DNA from: Rhipicephalus microplus
Lineage: Eukaryota > Arthropoda > Arachnida > Ixodida > Ixodidae
Length of the DNA: 64,000 nucleotides
Direction: 5' to 3'
Assembly (NCBI RefSeq): GCF_043290135.1
Contig: NC_134709.1
Location: 71,341,956 to 71,405,955 of the forward strand
Positions 22,420-33,763 of this stretch are shown piece after piece (position 1 is the first letter of the stretch; every line of letters begins with the position of its first letter). The notes below the pieces were generated by a model. The model worked only from the letters and a program-made list of their open reading frames with translations, had not been told where the DNA came from and did not search any database. Position numbers and translations under genes: made by a program.

Positions 22420-23102
22420 AGTTAAATGCGATAGCGAAATCCGGCCCCTAGTGCACCCTTCAACCGCTAAATGCATACTTATTCATATGTTTTGTTAGGT
22501 AGCCTACCAGGCTCAGCCATGGTTAAGCTCCCTGGCTTTCTTTCATCCTTATTTTCTCTGTTTCTCTCTTTGTTACATACACACACACGCACAAAAACAC
22601 GCACAGAGTAGATTGGGCCAGCGCGCGCTATTATCGCCAAACGGGTTCGTTTTCGTCATGACGCCTGTCAAACAAAATGCTTTAAATGGGGCCTGAAACA
22701 CTTTTTAAAGTAACCATCGAATGAATTCTCTAGAAGAGCTCAAACGCCACAAAAATTTTAAGAATTCGTCCAGTGCGAGTGGAGTTACAAAGGTTTGTCA
22801 CATGCTGCAATTGCATTATGTCTTCTCTCGTCCTGACGAAGGCGGTGGAAGCTAAGCAGGGAGAGGTGACAGGGCAAAGAAACTACCGCGCCTCAAGACC
22901 TTGAGCACTTTTTTTTCTTCGAATGCACGGCTTGTTCAGTGTGATCGCGCGCACGCGTGGACAAGTAGCGCCTCTTGTGGCTATATTGGTAACTTGATTT
23001 TTCGGTCACAGACGCACAGACGACTTTTCGCCCACAACCAACGGGGCCGACGCCGGCGGCGTGTTTTCTGCGACACGAGCTCTTTAACGCTATCGCGTTA
23101 AA
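22420..23102. mobile_element. Possible DNA-transposon remnant with GCGATAGCG inverted ends
   Basis: AAAGAGTTAAATGCGATAGCG near 22,415-22,435 is inverted relative to CTCTTTAACGCTATCGCGTT at 23,080-23,100. A related right end (GAGCTCTTTAACGGTAT) is at 52,758-52,776. If both ends belong together, the element is about 680 bp and noncoding, with a LINE 3'-tail fragment inside. Confidence 0.35.
22495..22575 (+). mobile_element. LINE 3' UTR fragment
   Basis: GGTAGCCTACC...TGGTTAAGCTCCCTGGC..TCC TTATTTTCT resembles the 3' UTR at 25,345-25,410 of the RNase H-LINE copy. A CA-rich stretch follows. Confidence 0.4.
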
Positions 23103-23994
23103 ATGAGACTAATTTGCTGGAAATACTGTCCCTTCAAAAAATTAAGCAACGGACTTGGCTATGAGGACCGTACGGGCGACTTATCTGTGCTCCACGTGAC
23201 TCTAACAGTAATGTCGATTATGCGATCTGAAGAAACGTCTTTGCACTCAACTGTCTTACCACTAAGTTTCAGTCATTACAAAGCTAACCATGGAAATAGG
23301 AGGTAAGCATGCAGAAGAAAGAAAAAAGGAATGTTGAAAAATAAGCAGATGCGCGGCATATGTTACCATCTTGGTAGGACGCAACAGTACCACCCTTCTC
23401 CCTCGAAGTGCCAAACTTTTGGAAATATCGACATGTTTGTAGGGCGGCTGCATTTCTTTCTTGTTTCAATTAACCACTCAATATTGGCTGCATACAGATG
23501 CAGCCTGGATAGGATTCCGCTCCTATACGAGCAGCTGAGTACGCTGAGCATCTATACTTTCTACAAGTTCTTTTCTGTCACTTTTATTTATTGAACTATT
23601 GAATTTTTCTCTTTCAATTCTCACCGTATCTGGGCTCTAAAATGTATTGGCCATAGACCGATGAGCCTTTTCGGGCTTTGGTAAAATTATAAACTTTACA
23701 CACAGTTGTCTTGAATGTTTGTTTCGCTGGCAGCGTCTGCCCCTGCCTGTCCCGTCATCCACGATTGCACTTTATCTCGAAGAGCGGAAGCAATGGTGCT
23801 TGGCAGTCTAAAACCTTGACTTCATCTTACAGAGGCACCCCTGCTTCTTAACAATAACCTTTCATTGCCGTTCTTACGTTCTTTTCAACGTCGTGTTTTA
23901 TTTCACACACGAGACGCAGAACGACCAGTATTAAGCATGCCAGGCTAATGGCTTGCTCCTACCGCATTGCATTTCTTCATACTATTGAGAAAAT
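23103..23994. other. Spacer, no supported gene
   Basis: No recognisable frame or repeat. Confidence 0.45.
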
Positions 23995-25203
23995 TAGGTC
24001 AGGCAACAATGGCGATTGCTGGTGACTATCTGATACAAACTCACATTGTTGTAGAAGTCCTGAGAACGCACATCAGACACTTCGAACGTGCTCCCTGTCA
24101 TCACCTTGCACTGTTACCTTCAGAGAGACGCCAAGCATCGTTCACTAAAATGATTGTGAAGTACAACGACAAACTTCCCTCGGGCTTCACTCCTGCATTT
24201 AAACCGTCGATACCCCCTTGGTGTCCTATTCGACCCACAATGCATCTTAGTCTACCAGGGATCCAGAGGAAATCTGCGTTTTCATTGCCCGTGCTGAAAC
24301 AACTGCCTCTTCTTTTTTTGCACGAGAAATATTCAGACAGTGTACATATATATACCGATGGCTCCACTAACCACCAGTGTTCGTCAGGTACAGTAGTTGT
24401 CCCAACAAGAGGCATTACCATCAGCTTTAGGACTGACCACTCCACGGCATGTACAGCAGTGGAACTAGCTACTTTGCGCGCTGCACTTTGTGTGGTCAAT
24501 CAGGAACCTCCGCAACAACGGTCGATTTTCAGTGATTCAAGGGCTGCCCTACAATCTGTGCTCTCAGCGCAGCGTCGCGGGCCGTACGAACATCTTGTTT
24601 TAGAAATTCGATGCCTTCTCCACACTTCACACAAGAAAGGGCATCATGTGGCGTTTAAGTCACTGCGGCGTCATAGGGAACGAACATGCCGATACGGCTG
24701 CGCGGGCATCCCTTGAAGGAACACGAGAAGAAGCCATACTACTTTCGCGGACCGATGCTGCCAGTAATCTTCAGCGACTTGCGCGTGAAATCACGTTTTC
24801 ACTATGGTGCCCACCAAGCATCGATACGAATCGTCAGCGCCACCTGTCCTCTTTAATGGCTCTCCGCATTCCCACTGGACTCGACCGAAGAGAAGCCACC
24901 CTTCTTCATCACTTATGGCTAGTAGTGGCATTTACAAAATCTTATTCCTTTGTCATAGGAATGGCCGACAACGCTCTCTGCGATGCCTCTCATTGCGAAG
25001 AAACGCTACACCACATCCTGTGTGACTGTCCGTTGTATGAAATCCAGAGACAGTCACTGGCGCACGTTCTTGCGCGCATCGACAACAGCCAAATGTCCGT
25101 GGACACTGTTCCGTCAAGTGCCCGAGAGAAGACATTGCAACAGAAGGCAACAAAAGCTCCGTTGAAATTCCTACGTATCACGGACTTGAACAAGCGGCTG
25201 TAA
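23995..25203 (+). pseudogene. 5'-truncated LINE ORF2, RNase H and C-terminal zinc finger, frame-shifted
   Basis: Homology to the minus-strand copy at 38.3-39.57 kb begins near 23,995 (end of the reverse-transcriptase thumb: HIRH..R.P..H..LLPS, then PSG.TPA). The RNase H domain follows with IYTDGS (near 24,350), VELATLRAAL and IFSDSRAAL. The reading frame changes between about 24,640 and 24,665, and HCGVIGNEHAD (GNExAD, the last catalytic block) is in the second frame, which runs to 25,203. The C-terminus has Cys/His residues (C..H...TLHHILCDCPLY) corresponding to the CCHC finger of the family, with the first CxxC altered to CDASHC. It is a dead-on-arrival 3' copy of an I/R1-type LINE. The family is different from the 3.5-9.3 kb element. 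Confidence 0.8.
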
Positions 25204-25450
25204 CAGCAATGTCACAAACCTCGAAAGACAAGACTGGACTACGACTGAGTGTGCGCGCGTGTGCGGCCGAATGTGCTGTGTTTATCTCTCTTCCCTCTGT
25301 GCTCTCTATATTTAATCTCCCTCAACCCCCTCCCGTGTGCAGGGTAGCAAACCGACTGCCTTTAGGCTGGTTAACCTCCCTGCCGTTCTTTTCCTCTTAT
25401 TTTCCTTCCTTTGTTATGCTTTTCCGCCCTTAACCAGGCAACCACACTCA
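25204..25450 (+). mobile_element. 3' UTR of the same LINE copy
   Basis: CT-rich sequence containing CAGGGTAGCAAACCG and GGTTAACCTCCCTGCC, shared with the 3' UTR of the copy at 38.16-38.34 kb (minus strand). The 3' end is near 25,450. Confidence 0.65.
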
Positions 25451-25886
25451 ATTTCATTGTAAGTTTTCTGCCTGTAAGGCAAACAAACCAGAAGTTAATT
25501 ACAATGAGAGTTAAAGTTTGAGAGAGTTTGAAAAGGTGGAGTCACTACAATCGCGGCGTGAAGTTTAGTGACGTCAAAAAACAGCAGCACAAGACGAGAT
25601 CTTACAAGCTTTACGTAACAATTTTAGTACAAGTTTTAAGACGTTTTGTGCAAATTCCGCTTTGTAAACTGGTTTTCAAGATGTTCGTACAAATTTGAGT
25701 GAGTCACATTTTTTGTGTTAATCAATCACTGTATTCATACTTGCCGTCTGTACTACAATTTAGTGATTTGTAATCTGTATTCGCTCGCAGGCTTCTGTCT
25801 AAATTGTATTTGCAATCAATTCAGAATAGAATAACGACGGCCTAAACCATAAAAAAGAAAAAGCATGTAGACACAGCCAGTAAACT

Positions 25887-25899
25887 ATAGTGATGTTAG
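25887..25899. repeat. Target-site duplication, left (13 bp, 11 matching)
   Basis: ATAGTGATGTTAG corresponds to ATAGTCGTGTTAG at 26,134-26,146. Confidence 0.5.
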
Positions 25900-26133
25900 C
25901 CCCGCCACATTGGTCTAGTGGCTAAGGCACTCGGCTGCTGACCCGCAGGTTGCGGGATCAAATCCTGGCTGTGGCGGCTGCATTTTTTATCGAGGCAAAA
26001 ACGCTGTATGCTCGCGTGCTCAAATTTGGTTGCACGTTAGTCACCACAGGTGGTCCAAATTTCCGGAGCCCTTCAATACAGCGTCTTTCACTCATATGGT
26101 GGTGTTGGGACGTTAAATCTCACATATTAATCA
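25900..26133 (+). mobile_element. Ruka tRNA-derived SINE, near full length
   Basis: The head CCCCGCCACATTGGTCTAGT has a pol III A box (TGGTCTAGTGGC), followed by GGCTGCTGACCCGCAGGTTG and a B box GGATCAAATCC (two changes from GGTTCGAATCC). The body ends with the conserved TGGTGTTGGGACGTTAAAT and an ATTAATCAAT end. It is shared with the copies at 31.2, 37.7, 46.8 and 55.9 kb. Ruka is known from ixodid ticks. It is non-autonomous and depends on a LINE. Confidence 0.85.
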
Positions 26134-26146
26134 ATAGTCGTGTTAG

Positions 26147-27485
26147 TAATGTAATTTTAGGTATTAAAATGCAGAATACTTCATTTCAAATGCTGTCTGG
26201 TGAAGCTGGACGTACTCAATAAAATGTAAAAAAAAGAAATTACCTTTCATTTCTCGCAAATAAAAAATAACCAAAGAATTCAATAACGCTTCGATCGATT
26301 TCTCAGTTGCATGCGTTTAGTAGCACCACGCGTTTTTGTACAGTAGCACGTGATAGTGCGAGTATATTTTTGCCTTCACGTTGTCCAACGTTGGTGTATT
26401 AGGTAATTTTTTTTAAACATTTAGGGCACCTTTTTGCCATATGCATTGTTTTGTTCTTTTATTTCTTACTTTGAGATCGTTAAGCTCTCTCATTTTCTGC
26501 TGCTCACGCAATAAAGACACCTAGCTACTGTATTATGACCATCGATCAATTGATATTTCTGTATGTGACACCAGAAGACGAAGAGGTCACGTCATCAACA
26601 CACCCTGCCGTTGCAAGTATCAGCGCAAACAATCTCCTGCAGGATGAATGGTTGCCAAACTTCTAGATGTCACGAAATATTTTTCTTGTGCGGAGTTGTG
26701 AGACGCGAGTGGCACTTAGTTTCTTTTTTGTTTTTTCTTTATCTTTCTATTTATCGTCACTTTATTTGTTCCTTACTTGTTTTTTTTTTGTACTAGACTT
26801 GCATTCATAAAACTAGCTTTTCTTTAACGCAGAAGCAGTGAGAGAGAAAACGAACTTTATTCACAGCACAACGACTTGGCCGCAGCTAGCGGGCCGGTGA
26901 TTGGAAAAGTAGTGACCCGTAGCTCAGCACGACTATTTCAGTCTTGTCATTCACTTCTGTCTGAATAGTGGCGCAGTGACTCCGGTACTGGAATTATGCC
27001 TCAAGTATCGGGAAGTTCCGCGCATATGAAAAAAAATAAAAGAAAAAAATATGAGCGTCTAATCAAGGGGCGGGAACTCCCCATGCCTTTTCTGTGACGC
27101 GCTTTTATCATAGAGAAATCTACTATACAAAGACCGGCCACTTGAACTTTTTCACGGCCCAGCAAGAAATGGTGTGACCAACCTCTAAATGGCGCACCCT
27201 TGGTCACATCTCCTCCTTTGTCAAGATATGTAATAGCCACCTAATGAGAAAAATGAAAACCCAAGTTTGGCTCCAAATGTTTGCGAAGAAAAAAGTTTAT
27301 TGATTCGTGCAATTTTTCACAGCCACCTTACATCATGTCTCTCTGAGGACGTTTAGTGATTTACCACTAAAATCAGTAAAGTGTGACTAGAGAGTGATGT
27401 ATTATTGCAATCGTTTTGCACGAAGGGTACACATTTGACCATGTGGTTTTGATGTACTGTACATATACTGCATTTCTGGAAGTAT
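26147..27485. other. Spacer, no supported gene
   Basis: AT-rich, with T runs near 26,400 and 26,780; no feature assigned. Confidence 0.45.
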
Positions 27486-27489
27486 GGGT

Positions 27490-27560
27490 GTTTGGCCTAG
27501 TGGTAAAGACAGTCGCTTTTGGAGCATAATGGTACGGGCTCAAATCCCAGCAATGGAAAG
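27490..27560 (+). repeat. tRNA-like sequence (SINE head)
   Basis: TTTGGCCTAGTGGTAAAGAC resembles an A box and GGGCTCAAATCC a B box, about 45 bases apart. A short A-rich/T-rich tail follows. A complete tRNA cloverleaf is not formed. Confidence 0.4.
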
Positions 27561-27663
27561 AAACATTTTTTTCTGTTATTTTGTTAACGCTGAAGATCTT
27601 ATCCGGTCTGAACAGATGCTTATGGCGCTAAAGCAGTGAGTGCAGTGACTCGGCCACAGGGCT

Positions 27664-27676
27664 CTACGGGAAGTGT
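27664..27676. repeat. Target-site duplication of hairpin element, left
   Basis: CTACGGGAAGTGT corresponds to CTACGGGAGTGT at 27,829-27,840, differing by one inserted A. Confidence 0.5.
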
Positions 27677-27828
27677 GGCAGTTTCAGCTAGTTGATATGA
27701 CATGACAATAGTCATAGCGCAAGAAGGGAACGATGACAAAGGGACAAGGAGGAGACGACTTGGAAGTTAGAGCTCGTTTCCTTCTTTGCCCTTTGTCGTC
27801 GTTTTGTTCTCGCGCAACAACTATCGCC
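27677..27828. mobile_element. Hairpin (fold-back) element, 152 bp
   Basis: A short head (CAGCTAGTTGATATGACATG) is followed by an imperfect hairpin. The purine-rich left arm (GCGCAAGAAGG..GACAAAGGGACAAGGAGGA) pairs with the right arm ending CGTTTTGTTCTCGCGCAA, across a centre near 27,765. A near-perfect 12-13 bp direct repeat flanks it. Architecture, size and head match the element at 51,385-51,527. No coding capacity. Confidence 0.6.
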
Positions 27829-27840
27829 CTACGGGAGTGT
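27829..27840. repeat. Target-site duplication of hairpin element, right
   Basis: See 27,664-27,676. Confidence 0.5.
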
Positions 27841-28313
27841 CTGCTCCTTATGTATGTTTCTCTATGCTCTCACATGGCGATCCAGTGCTGAGGCACCACT
27901 TTCACCACTGGTGGCTGCCGTGTATCCGAGTAGAAATAATTCATGAACAAAAAAAACTTCTATCCGGACGTCAGTGGTGACGTCATCAAACACAGGGAAA
28001 TGGTGCGAAATATGCGGAGAGTGGTTCTCGCGAAAGCTCTCCTTTCCCTCTTTGCAAGCAAGCTGCATCTGTTCGTGCTCTCTTGAAAGTCTTTTCCATG
28101 GTCGCTTGGGCAACGCTGCCCTTTGTTAAATTTATAAAATTTTAAATGTTGCTCCCGTGTTGTGAAGTGGACGAACGCAAGTTGAGTGATATCTCAGTAA
28201 GGCTATACTCCGGCAGAAGTAAAACTAAAGTTTTTTTTTAATCACACGTGTCGCACTAAAACAGACATGCACGAGTGTGAACAGTGAATCTGAAAAAAAT
28301 GCGTTTTTTTACA

Positions 28314-28321
<8 letters not shown>
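27841..28321. other. Spacer, no supported gene
   Basis: Nothing recognisable in either strand. Confidence 0.45.

Positions 28322-28365
<44 letters not shown>
28322..28365. repeat. (AT)n microsatellite
   Basis: About 22 uninterrupted AT units. Confidence 0.92.
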
Positions 28366-28371
<6 letters not shown>

Positions 28372-30710
28372 GCACATAATGAGAAAACAATGATTCAAGA
28401 ATATCAGAACTCATTGGATAATTGCTACTATTGACGAGCAGGTCATGTCGTACTGGACTGTATCTCGTCGTTTATGACAGCCAATATAATTTTTTTCACA
28501 ACTGGAGTACCAAACAAGGCAGACGTTCGGGGAATGATAAAGACGTGAAACGACGAGAAACCGTTAAACTGCGAATGCCGCTAGAGAAATATGTTTATGC
28601 TAGTTGACTTGTTTTCGGCAAGGCAAGATTCTTCAAGGTGGAACATTTCATTCTTTAAAAAAATGCCGAAACTTCAAAATGTTGGCTCCAGTGCATTCCC
28701 TGTTCAACTATTTTTCGAAGCACGAGTGGGTCCATTATGTTTATTTAATTGACATTATTAAAAGAAAGGCCCACAGTGTTTCAAGCTGGCTGTAGGTATT
28801 TCCAAAAACAACAAAAATGGTACATTTGCATCACAACGCTTGAACTATATGCCAAACGTAAAGGATGAACAAACTCTGCAGCCGAGTTAATGTGCGTTCA
28901 AACCTTTCATGAAACATACTCTTTGTGAGCAGCAAGTATTCGCTCTAGTCATCACAAATTGGTCGACTGTGTGCTTATGATAGTTCAGTCAGGCTTGCAG
29001 AAAACTGTGTTTACAAATGAACTCATGCAAAATTAATACCTAACAGATTCAAGAACTTGGGCTCACCCGTTGTTAGTAGGAATCCTCGAAGGCCTTGGCA
29101 GAACTGAAAATCATTGGTTGAACACACCACATAGCCGCGCAATACGTGTGATGTCACGATTTTGCCATCTTCATCAAATGCATGCTTTGCCTGATTCACC
29201 AAGCCTACTGCGGCCTCCGTTCGCTGCACACCGCTTCACATGTCTTATCTTTGCCGTATTCATGCTTGGCACGCCAACCAAGCGTGGAAGCCGAGTGCAA
29301 TCTTACCCAAGGTATATGTAAACTGGTAGCGTAACTTCCAGAGAAGCCCATGTATCTAGTAGTTACCGGCTCACCGCCACCATCGCCGTCTACGTATGGA
29401 GGGGACAACTAACAATAACAAAAGAAAATGGAATATGACGTCACAGCCGGTAGCGGTAGCGTCATCGTGCATTTTCCCTGCATGATACAAAATTGAGAGC
29501 TTTCTAATTTCTGACCTTTTACTGGCATTTATAATTACACAATTTTATCACGCCTCATGACTCGCTAATTGCGTGCACAAGAAAAAAAAAGGAAGGCCAA
29601 CAGGAAAGATTGAGGAAACAAAGTTGTTTTATTAACCAAACAGTGTGGTTGAAATATAAACCAAAACTTCACGCATAACAACAAATAGCATAGCAATTCA
29701 AAAATTTATTTGTCCAATCTGAGAAAACCACTGCAGCGAGACAGCAGTCATCAGAACAATGCTTTGGCAACCGCTGAGTGCATGCCGGGTCGCGGTGTTT
29801 AGAGTGTCTAATTCACCGTCACCAAGGCCAAGGGCACGCTGGCTCGGAGCCAGTGAAGGCAATAGGTATAGTCACAGGAGCGGCGATCTACACATTCTCA
29901 TGACCATGTTCCGCTCCAGAATGTCACGCGGGAGAGCAGCATATCGGGAAATAAATAAAGTAGGAAAGGTACGCACGAAAGCACCACGCAATTGTGAACG
30001 TTGCCTCGTTGACCCGGCAATGCGCAGAACAAGTCCGGATAACAGATTTCTTGTATACGCCCTCAGATACACCCCTATTTATGACACTCTATCCGAAAAA
30101 TCAGGCAATCAATCATGCGAAGTGCAATCTAAGGCCTAGAGTAAATGTGTATTTAACTTTGACACATAAAATTACGACTGCATGAAAAAAGTGTTTATTG
30201 AGTTTTTTTGTTCCGGTTATTTTCTCCTTTGCAACTAGTCTCGCTTTAATCGTCGGTGGGCGCTGCCTCATGGCGATTAGTTTCGCGACCTATATAAGTT
30301 AATAAGTTTATCCTGATCCAACACGTGATATAGCTCGGCAAGTGGCGAGGGGAAGTGGAAGCAACCGCTAAAAACTAATCTTCCCGTGCTTTGTCTAAGC
30401 GAAATTCACAAACTGAGGAATAAAAAAATACAAATCAGCAAACGATGAGTCTTTAACAGTTTAATCAAATTTCTTTAATTGTAAAAATCTGGTCATTGGA
30501 AATAAATAATAACACCCACAATAACCTCACTTCGTTCAAGGATGCCCGGCAACCGCAGAGTGCGCATGTTGCCTGAAACTGAAACTAGCGCCTTGTTTCC
30601 GGAGCCTGATCTATAGCGAGTTGACTACACGCTGTTTTTTATATATCGGGCTCCACTTGATCACTGAAATCGTTCACGAGAGTTCACTGAAAATAGCTTA
30701 GACTCTTTAC
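28366..30710. other. Spacer, no supported gene
   Basis: Over 2 kb with only short frames. The 126-codon frame at 29,759-30,139 is Arg/Ser-rich and matches nothing I recognise. Confidence 0.45.
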
Positions 30711-31116
30711 AGTGAAACCTGTTATGAGGTCATGGTCACGTGCGGTGGTGCAGCTGTTCGCCCTCGCTGCTGGTGTTCGTAACCACTATTAGGAAAATTA
30801 AGAAAATATTACTTGGTAAATAGGAATATTAAAGACGCAGCAGGATTCAAACCGGCGTAACATGCGTGCCAGCCCACTATTCTACCGCAGAGCCCCGCCA
30901 GTACATAAATCTTCATTGCAAACTTGCCTTATTCAGGCTTGATGTCTGGATGGAAAACACGTTAGTACGAGTGATAAACCCCTTTAGAACAGCTAAGAAG
31001 GAACCAGACGTAACAATATGCAAATCCTGGAACGGGTGTGTCGTCCAACGCTCCAACCCATTAGAAAACTAGTTCTTGATCACCGATTAACTGTGGTGCA
31101 TACGCACTTCAGGCAT
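30711..31116. repeat. Interspersed repeat with reversed tRNA-like segment (copy 1)
   Basis: The left end AGTGAAACCTGTTATGAGGT, the middle GGTGTTCGTAACCACTATTAG, a tRNA-like segment in reverse (A box and B box readable on the minus strand at about 30,849-30,897) and a right part ending TTAACTGTGGTGCATACGCAC all match the repeat at 52,797-53,207, with about two-thirds of bases conserved by eye. The first half also matches 46,681-47,142. Confidence 0.55.
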
Positions 31117-31159
31117 CATTCTTCATCTTCATATGCCACTTGCTTGTAAAGAGTAGAAA

Positions 31160-31170
31160 TTCGTGTGTTT
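31160..31170. repeat. Target-site duplication of Ruka copy, left (11 bp)
   Basis: TTCGTGTGTTT is identical to 31,411-31,421. Confidence 0.65.
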
Positions 31171-31171
31171 C

Positions 31172-31410
31172 CCCTCGCCGAGGTGGTCTAGTGGCTAACG
31201 TATTCGGCTGCTGACCCGCAGGTTGCGGGATCGAATCCCGGCTGCGGCGGCTGCATTTGCGATGAAGGCGGAAATGTTGTAGGCCCATGTGCTCAGATTC
31301 GGGTGCACGTTAAAGAACCCCAAGTGGCCGAAATTTCCGGAGCCCTCCACTACGGCGTCTATCATAATCATGTGGTGCTTTCGGGACGTTAACCTCGACA
31401 TATCAATCAA
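31172..31410 (+). mobile_element. Ruka tRNA-derived SINE, full length
   Basis: A box AGGTGGTCTAGTGGC and B box GATCGAATCCC, then the body GGCGGCTGCATTTGCGATGA, GGGTGCACGTTAAAGAACCC and TTCCGGAGCCCTCCACTACG, and a terminal CATATCAATCAA. Perfect 11-bp direct repeats flank it, so the insertion boundaries are well defined. Confidence 0.9.
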
Positions 31411-31421
31411 TTTCGTGTGTT
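31411..31421. repeat. Target-site duplication of Ruka copy, right (11 bp)
   Basis: See 31,160-31,170. Confidence 0.65.
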
Positions 31422-32290
31422 TAGAAAACGTGTTTAACAATTTAGAATACATTGTACTTTACTATTAGAGAGTATAAAGCCGTCTTGTGCAGCCTAACAC
31501 TTAATGAGGCCACAATGACTGAAATTTCATTTTGACCACTTCGGATATAGCCTCTATGCTAAAGAAATTGGCCATTGGCCTGACCGATCAAACAGGATCA
31601 GCTTTAGGCATTGTTCAATATCACAGCTAGACAATACCGCATAAAATGAAATTTAATGTTGCACTGAAAGAGGGATACGTGCCATGTCTTGGACGAAGTG
31701 ACACCGCTTCGCCAGTCCCTATTTTTTCGGACACCGAGCTTGGTCTCTCATTGGAGCACGATAGTGCTGGTATGTTAATTGTTTCATAAATTATTCCTCT
31801 GAGCATTCATTTTGATTTTCGTAGAGGAATGACAACTAATATATATGGGGATCAATGCATCTGCTTTGTCATATAATAAGGCTGATTTGGCCGAGTTTCT
31901 TTTATTTATAAATCTCTTTTGAATTCTGAAATGGCTTCCGATGTTTCTCAGTGGTTCTGTTTTATACGATTTTGTCGCTCTATCCAACAACGGGCTTGGC
32001 CTCTTACATGTTCTATCCTGTGGCCACGCCCCCTGGGTATTGCTATATTTGTGAAAGCGCTGCACTGAAGGAGAAGGGAAAGTTGAAATGGCAAACTGAA
32101 ACCAATTTGCCGATTGGCACAAACATTTTTGACGAACTTTAGCGAGAGGAAGTAATTCTATGTGTTGAATAAGTACTTGTCACGAAGCTTTCTGGTGTTC
32201 GAGTATTTCAAATAGTAAGTGTTCCCGCTTAATCGAATCGAATACCGAACGCACACCACACCTTCTAACAGGATCTTTGAATCAGCGCCC
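31422..32290. other. Spacer, no supported gene
   Basis: AT-rich; the frames are short and featureless. Confidence 0.45.
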
Positions 32291-32575
32291 GAAATCAGCG
32301 CATACAAAACGCGAGTGCTTCCGGTATTCCCAGCCGACAATTCGAGCGCCGTCCGTAAGATGGCCTCTCTCGCCTGCCAAACTCATCGGGCACTCCGGCG
32401 CCAGTCCTGCGCTGAGCGTGCGCGGAACCACACCAGGGGTCTCCCTTTTCGCAGGACGTTCCTGTACCTTTGAGCCCTCGAGCCAGGACGAGAAACCACT
32501 TGGGCGCTGGACGCGTTCTGCGCACATGTTCGCGCATCGCCACGAGTGCGCGCGAATCTAATTTGCGCTCTGTCA
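32291..32575. other. GC/CpG-rich patch, unassigned
   Basis: CpG-dense compared with its flanks. Overlapping 81-94 codon frames exist on both strands (for example 32,277-32,561 plus), as expected from stop-poor GC-rich DNA. A promoter or exon is possible but not shown. Confidence 0.3.
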
Positions 32576-33613
32576 TGCCATTTACTCTCCGCGACCTTCT
32601 GAACTATTCACTCTAATCTGACGCTGTGCCCGAAGCGTGGTATCAAAATCACGCGTCTCACCTTACCGTCGGCTCGTCAGGTAGAGGAGCTGGTAGAGGC
32701 GGTTACGTTTCAGGAATCGTAAGATGCAGTTTTTTTGTAAAACAGTGCCGCGGGCGATCATCTCCGAATGGTTGCAGCACCTCCTTGGAGACCTATTTAA
32801 TTCTTATTCTAAAACACTGAAATATGCCAATAATAATCAATAACTTTACGTGTATTCAGCCTTTTGGTAACTTTCGGTTTCTGAAGCTGCATATCACGCC
32901 ATAGGTTAACCAAGCTTGTGGCCGACGTTCAAATCCACCGACGTAAACAGGTCATCGATGCCGTCTCTTACAACTCATTTGCTACACCACCAGACAATCG
33001 CAACTCTCGAACGAATTTAACGATTTAACGAGGATTAGCATGCTACATCACCAAAAGTGCCGCACAATGCGACGGTCGTAAGTGAACTTACCCTTCAATG
33101 CACTTCGGTGGCTTGGTGTAAGCCGTTCTACGTTACCACGTACCTCGGAAAGTGTCGAATTTCTCCAATACGCCTTTGATATTCTTGTTACTGTCCTTGT
33201 GCGCGTTTGTGCAGTTCTACGACTGCGTCAGCGTGGTTCAGCAGTATCGTATGGTAGAGCACTGGACAGTCAGCCTACGTGTGTTGCGTGCACCAAACAC
33301 CGTTGATTGTGTGGAATAATATGATGGCTGTACGAGGATGACTTGGTGGAGGTGAGAAAGCATCTGCTGTTTTCGCTTATCTGGAGTCGTCTGGAGGTGT
33401 GTCCAACACGACGAGGCTTTCGCATCATCCCAACCACAACGGAGAGCCTGTTCCCAATCGGACACAGTCTACAAAGTTAGTCGTTGTAAAACAACCAACG
33501 CTTCGGACATGTTGCGGGCGTCTACAGGGTCGCTCAGCCCCATGTGTGCTTCCTTAGTTTCTAGGACACGCTCTTACTTGGACCATTTCACGAGACTAAT
33601 AACAACAGCCAGT
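32576..33613. other. Spacer, no supported gene
   Basis: Mixed-composition DNA. An in-frame TAG at 33,614 bounds the open frame that contains the TMTC-like segment to the right. Confidence 0.45.
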
Positions 33614-33763
33614 TAGAGTGCAGCGCAAGTCGAAGACCATCACCCACAGCAGCACCGATCGTCAACCCACTTCCAACGACGGCAACACCCGCTGCAAAGG
33701 CATCAAAAGTGGTGTGATAGTGGAGTCGGTGTCTCCAATGTACAAACGTGCATTCACTATGGC

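Noticed and set aside
25900..25980. Possible tRNA gene (A and B boxes)
   Set aside because: The same sequence heads every Ruka copy and continues into a SINE body with target duplications; it is not a tRNA gene.
31195..31452. Minus-strand 85-codon frame, with similar frames at 37,740-37,967, 46,692-46,889 and 55,817-56,117
   Set aside because: All are readings through Ruka SINEs.
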